A stretch of 64,000 nt of DNA from Trifolium pratense (taxonomy: Eukaryota; Streptophyta; Magnoliopsida; Fabales; Fabaceae), in contig NC_060059.1 of the NCBI RefSeq assembly GCF_020283565.1, positions 33,468,838-33,532,837 on the forward strand, given 5' to 3'. The position numbers were made by a program, and so were the translations under genes. Each line of letters begins with the position of its first letter. The first letter of the stretch is position 1. A model generated the notes under the pieces. It saw only the letters and a program-made list of their open reading frames with translations, was not told where the DNA came from and made no database searches. Below are positions 59,510 to 64,000 of the stretch, in pieces.

Positions 59510-61320
59510 CAAGGTACATATCATATGTTATGGATTTTCTCTTCTATATAGACTCTTGAGAATAATGTGAACAAAAAATGTATATGGTTGACATTCATCA
59601 AATAAATCATCTGAGACAGGTTGTTTATTGTTTATTTATTTATTGTTGCAATTTTTTTTTTTATTTTTGAATGAAGGATTGATGGTTGAGGCTTGAGGCT
59701 TCCATTGACAATGGATTAAAAATAATTTAAGTCAATAATGTGTACCCAGCAATTAAGGTTTGGATAAATTAAAAAATAAATTTATTAATTCCTTCTGCAC
59801 ATGGCTTAGCTTAGGTAGGGTGACTACATTAATTTTTGAAATTAATACACCAAAGATGTGATAGCATATATTTCCATCAGAAATATATACTACACAAAAA
59901 CAGCCCATTGAAATATAATAGAGAATTACGATGAAATTTTACGAGTAGACGATTATTTTGATGTCTAAGTGTCACACTCATTATTATAATAATAATAATA
60001 CTTAAATTGTCAAAAAAAAAAATTTAAAATTTAAAATTTTATTTTATTTAGTCCAAATGATACCTGATGTTATTTTTTTTTTATCACAAAACCATATTTT
60101 TTTTATGACGTATACAGTTGGCGACCTACTGAACTCTAACGTGGCTGTTGTAGATTAGATGGCCGCCACTTATATAAGGACCAAAACGATAGTAAAAGCT
60201 AGACATTTTGAATATAAAAAATGTTACATAAACACAATTTTCTAATAAAAATACAACAAAGTTATAGTTTTTATTTTTTTTACAATATTTTTTTTTGCAT
60301 GTTTTGATATCTGTGTTGTGAGTGAAGAATATACGATGTCGTATTTTTGTTTCACATTCTTGTGTTCATATAATCTCTGTCTCATTCACACAAACAAGTT
60401 CACTTACCTACAAGTTTCTCCAAGTGACCTAGCAAAACTCGTTATTGAACTTCATGAAGCTGCAACAGTTGTTTGATTAAAGTTTAAGTTTCTTTGAAGC
60501 AATTGTTAGATTGTCCGTTGGATTCATTGTGTTGGAGTGAAAAAACATCACTCCATTGTGTTAATATATCACTGTCAACAACCCCATCTTGATATCAATA
60601 TGTTTTTCGTTAGATTTTGGCGCTTAAAAAAGTCGTCATTTATCGATTTGTTAAGTTGTGTTGTTGGCCTCTCTACTGTATTTTTCAAATCTAATCTAAT
60701 ACAAATTAAATCAATCTTAGTTAATCCTAATTTAAATTTAAATTAGAAAAATCTTATTTAATTCAACATTAAGCAATAAAATTTCATCCAAAATTTCAAG
60801 ATTAATTTTATCAAGATGAACGTCAATTATTGTTTCCCTCGAGCAAAACAGATAGACAGACAAGTCGGTGTTTGCTTGAACCTATTTTGTAATATTGAAT
60901 TTTGGTGTAACTATTTTCTTTCAATTTTATCTTTCATTTAAATTTTTTATTTATAATTTTATCCTCCCTTACATAATCAAATAATTAGAAGTTTCATTAA
61001 GCTTAGATAAACTTCTAATACCAAGGCTTCAACCGTTCAACGATTGGTTTGCAAACTTTTTTCACGAGTGAGACAAGCTTTCTCCTTGTTATGTCTCCCC
61101 CTCTAACTAATTTTTCTTTTTTTTTATAAGCTCTAACTAACTAAAATTCCTAATCCACATCACCATTTCCTTGATGAGGCTAGTAGGGCAAGAGTAAATA
61201 AGTAACTATGCGTATAAGCATAAAAAGGACAGTAAACTGTCAAATACCCTCATGAAATTTTAAAATTCATTAAATATGTTCTGAAAAAGGCAACACTGTC
61301 ACTTTTAACAGGGTCGTTCC
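59510..61320. other. Intergenic, upstream of the dioxygenase gene
   Basis: No gene recognised. The first several hundred bases should hold the native promoter of the dioxygenase gene, now about 0.8 kb from the element-derived ATG. The short open frame at 60537-60746 has no family resemblance. Confidence 0.4.
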
Positions 61321-61330
61321 TCACAATTTA

Positions 61331-61484
61331 GGGTGCGTTTAGTTTGAGAGAAAGAAAATATGAAGAGAGAAAAACAGGAATTTCAATGAACGTATTTGGA
61401 CTAAAAGTAGTTCAAATGCATGCATTGGATGAAATTCGTATTTTTCTCTCTTCTCATTTTCTTTCTCTCAAACCAAACATACCC
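61331..61484. mobile_element. Tourist-like MITE (PIF/Harbinger type), 154 bp
   Basis: Inverted termini starting GGGTGCGTTTAGTTTGAGAG and GGGTATGTTTGGTTTGAGAG extend about 45 bp with few mismatches. TTA target duplications lie at 61328-61330 and 61485-61487, which is the PIF/Harbinger signature. Confidence 0.82.
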
Positions 61485-61664
61485 TTAGAGACTCGATACC
61501 AATTATTAAAAGTGGACATTTTAATAATAAAACGCTAAAAATTAAAATAATAATAATAATATTCTTTTAACCTAAATATGATTTATTGACAGTGTAGAAA
61601 ATATTTACACTTAAATTTTATATATGTGATCTAAATTACATTTTATTAAAATTACTTATAATTT

Positions 61665-61815
61665 ACCAATTGTCAGTTGGTTTAGTGATGATTTGCGCTG
61701 ATATTGGTAGGGAGAACTACGGTTCGATCCTCTGCAACTACGATCGGGAGAGACTGAAACCACTTGATGCCAGAACTGACCCCTGAACCAGATTAAACTG
61801 GTGGTGAAAACAAAA
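61665..61815 (+). mobile_element. tRNA-derived SINE, sense copy
   Basis: Head with B-box-like acggttcgatcctc, tail tgaaaccacttgatgccaga and ctggtggtgaaaacaaa. The 17-bp target duplication aaaattacttataattt is at 61648-61664 and 61816-61832. Same family as the antisense copies at 17089, 24636 and 35133. Confidence 0.82.
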
Positions 61816-61839
61816 AAAATTACTTATAATTTTAGATGG

Positions 61840-63020
61840 TGCTCGTAATTACTATAGAAATAAATTTTCTCCAAATTTTTTTATACTAGAATTACATCCT
61901 TCATCCCCACCAAATTTTTTTAAAATTATAAATTGGTCCATATATATTTTTCAAATTTAAATATGACCCAAATCTTTTAATATGTATAAAAGTGACCCAA
62001 AATGTTCCCAAATTTTTTTTCTATTACTTTATCCAAACATACGCATTTAAAAATGAATGTGATTCAAATACAATCATTTGAATTGTTTGAAATTTCAAAT
62101 CCTCTAAAATTTTTAATTACTTCATCCAAACACACTCTAAAAGTTATAGTTTATTTCACTTAACAATATGTTTACCTACTCATCCTTCTTAAGATAGTAT
62201 CGTATACATAAAAAGTGGCTTTGAAACAAGATTCTTTTCATTTTCTTTTTTAAAAAGAAGCATTAATTCAAAATGGATTTTTTTTTTATTTAAAAAATAT
62301 AGTTTCTGCAAGTGGGGGTGGCCGGGTGGGGATCCGTTCTCAGTTGGCGACGAGGGTCGGTAGTCAATTGTCATCCCCAATAGAGAGCAGGGGAGGGGTG
62401 ATACAAAGAGGCGGGGACGGGGAAGAGAGTGATACAACCTGTTTCCGCCCCGCCCCGTTGCCATGTCTATTTTTGAGCGACTAACAAAAACAAAGCTTGA
62501 TCGATCTTTTAATGTTTATAACGGCCAAGTGCTCAACGATGAAGTTTTCTCCTCTACATGCCAACCAAAAAGGGCAAAAATCAAAGTATAACGAAGAAGT
62601 GAGGGTCTCGTGAGAATCTTTAGCAACCAAAAGTGTAACGAACTAACGATCTCATAAGATATGGGTAAAATTTAAACATTTTTTTTATACATATAGGACT
62701 AAAATAAAATTTATTAATCACCTGCTCCATGATCTTAATTAAGTTGGTAAATGTTAAAGACATTATTTGTAATGGTCATAATTCATATATGAAATTCTCA
62801 ACTTCTTATGGCTCTATGCTTTTTTCTGAAACAAGCAAACTTAACTATTCTCATTAATCAATGAGAGCTCAATATAAGGAAGAATCGTATCCAAAACATG
62901 GTGACTTGACTAGTCCAAGAAATAACCGTCTTCACAAGAATGTGAGAACAACCATATTCTCTTGTCGCATTACAAATTTTACCTCAAAATTTAGAATAAA
63001 ATATAAATTAGCGTAATTCT
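61840..63020. other. Intergenic, no gene recognised
   Basis: Apart from the hAT-like end at 62295-62470, only dispersed repeat text (for example atttaaaaatgaatgtgatt) near 62030-62150. Confidence 0.4.
62295..62470 (-). mobile_element. Probable truncated hAT MITE end
   Basis: GC-rich text ending cgccccgttgccatgtcta; its complement begins TAGACATGGCAACGGGGCGG, close to the hAT terminus TAGGCATGGCAA at 58716. The other terminus and a target duplication are not clear. Confidence 0.5.
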
Positions 63021-63021
63021 T

Positions 63022-63155
63022 TTTTTTTTTGTCAAGTAATCTAGTGGCTAAGAAATCCACCTTAAAGATGAATAAGTGAAGTTTCCAGTGTTCGAACCCG
63101 ACTCCTACATATAATGTGATGTCCCTACCAACTGAGTTAATCTCACGGGTACAAA
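63022..63155 (+). mobile_element. tRNA-derived SINE-like element
   Basis: A-box-like tagtggctaag and B-box gtgttcgaacccga at tRNA spacing. Imperfect flanking repeats aaattagc..taattct lie at about 63005-63020 and 63152-63168. It is too degenerate for a functional tRNA. Confidence 0.5.
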
Positions 63156-63169
63156 TTAGCTCTAATTCT

Positions 63170-64000
63170 AGTAATGATAGAACTACACTCTAAAAGTACT
63201 CCTTTTATTAACATAAATAGGATCAACCTAGATTTGAAAATCACTCTCAAATATAATCTTGTCTCATCCACTTCTATCTATACTTAAAACATGTTAGTAT
63301 AATAACGTAATAACGTCTATGTGATATTATATATTTAGAATCAAATTGAATTTAAATCTTTTTATGCTGATGGGCAGAACGGGACGTTTCCAGCGAGACT
63401 ATCTGGTTGAATGTGGTGGCTATGAACTTCATTCACGAAGGGGAAAGGTACATGCAAAACGTTAACACTCTAACGCTAAGTCAGTATTTGAATAAAGAAA
63501 ATGCTAAGGAAATTGATTAAATATTATGTACCTTAAGTGTTTGAGGTATATGTGTATTTATAGGCAAAATCTAACATAAGTATACATGGAGAGTGACACT
63601 TGCACTAAGTTAGTGGAGCCAAGAATAGTAATAATTTAGTACTATACTGAATTTTTATTGGTTGAGGTCATGTGCTAAAGGAACATGTATATCTCTGTGT
63701 TAAAGAGTTATCATATTCTATGCTTGATAATATGTATTAGAACTTTGTGCTTCATCACTTTATTGAGCTTTTGGTGTATTTGGACTTTAGTCCGGTCCGA
63801 AACATTTTATACCTAAACTTTTAATTTGAAACCTAAGACACTAACTTGGACCGATCGGTCCTTCGGCCGACCATATAGAGCTTATAAGCTTGTTTGCTAA
63901 TCTTACGTACGCCATGATATTTTCCATATGTTTTCATGCAAGCCCGCGTGCACCGAAATGAAAACTAATTGAAATTATTGTCATCATATTACTTGAAAAC
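63170..64000. other. Intergenic, no gene recognised
   Basis: Nothing supportable. The text near 63360-63460 (gggcagaacgggacgtttcc) has no match I recognise. Confidence 0.35.

Noticed and set aside
62189..62464. 91-residue open frame (-)
   Set aside because: Covers a GC-rich hAT-like terminus; composition explains the frame.

Overview
The window is AT-rich plant nuclear DNA, most likely from a legume of the Medicago/Trifolium type. The evidence is spliced genes with GT..AG introns, plant-only families (DUF1645, CASP-like, TOM3, P-class PPR, SRG1-like dioxygenase), and dense small transposons of plant type (hAT, Mutator-like, Tourist-like, Helitron, tRNA-derived SINEs, TRIM-like fragments). 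Many of these sit in or beside (TA)n microsatellites. The species assignment is inference.

Layout. 0.3-1.25 kb: DUF1645 gene (-). 3.4-5.1 kb: a 1.6-kb foldback element between TA tracts. 5.75-6.35 kb: TRIM-like LTR fragments. 7.3-8.45 kb: intronless ANTH-domain clathrin assembly gene (+). 9-37.4 kb: an accessory block of four copies of one secreted-peptide precursor gene, at 11146, 17866, 25413 and 36443. Copies 2-4 lie in tandem segmental duplications (from 13999, 22104 and 31667) full of LINE, SINE, CACTA-like, hAT, Mutator-like, Helitron and palindromic MITE insertions. 37.7-39.4 kb: a three-coding-exon CASP-like gene (+). 40.6-42.5 kb: a chloroplast-type PPR gene (-). 44.7-52.7 kb: an 11-exon TOM3/TOM1-type membrane protein gene (-). 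53.3-54.1 kb: a LINE relic (-). 55.0-58.7 kb: a four-exon 2-oxoglutarate/Fe(II) dioxygenase gene (-) whose first exon is split by a 735-bp hAT element. 59.5-64 kb: no gene seen; two SINEs and a Tourist-like MITE.

The most interesting system is the peptide cluster. Each precursor has a signal peptide followed by exact 32-residue modules (96 bp), each carrying FGMLPKG-x-VPPS-x-PS. This closely resembles the extended C-terminal motif (EPIP) of IDA/IDA-LIKE peptide hormones, but it is repeated 5-7 times per precursor and lacks the usual Arg-His-Asn tail. Copy number varies between paralogs (6 with a frameshift, 5, 7, 5), so the array is expanding both within genes and by segmental duplication. 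Presence or absence of insertions with intact target sites orders the events: units 2 and 3 are the youngest pair and unit 4 is more distant.

Second, the hAT element in the dioxygenase exon supplies, from its own terminal repeat, an ATG in frame with the rest of the gene. Third, the CASP-like promoter, 5'UTR exon and splice donor are duplicated upstream of peptide copy 4, which raises the possibility of a borrowed promoter. Exon boundaries come from reading splice sites and family similarity, not from transcripts.
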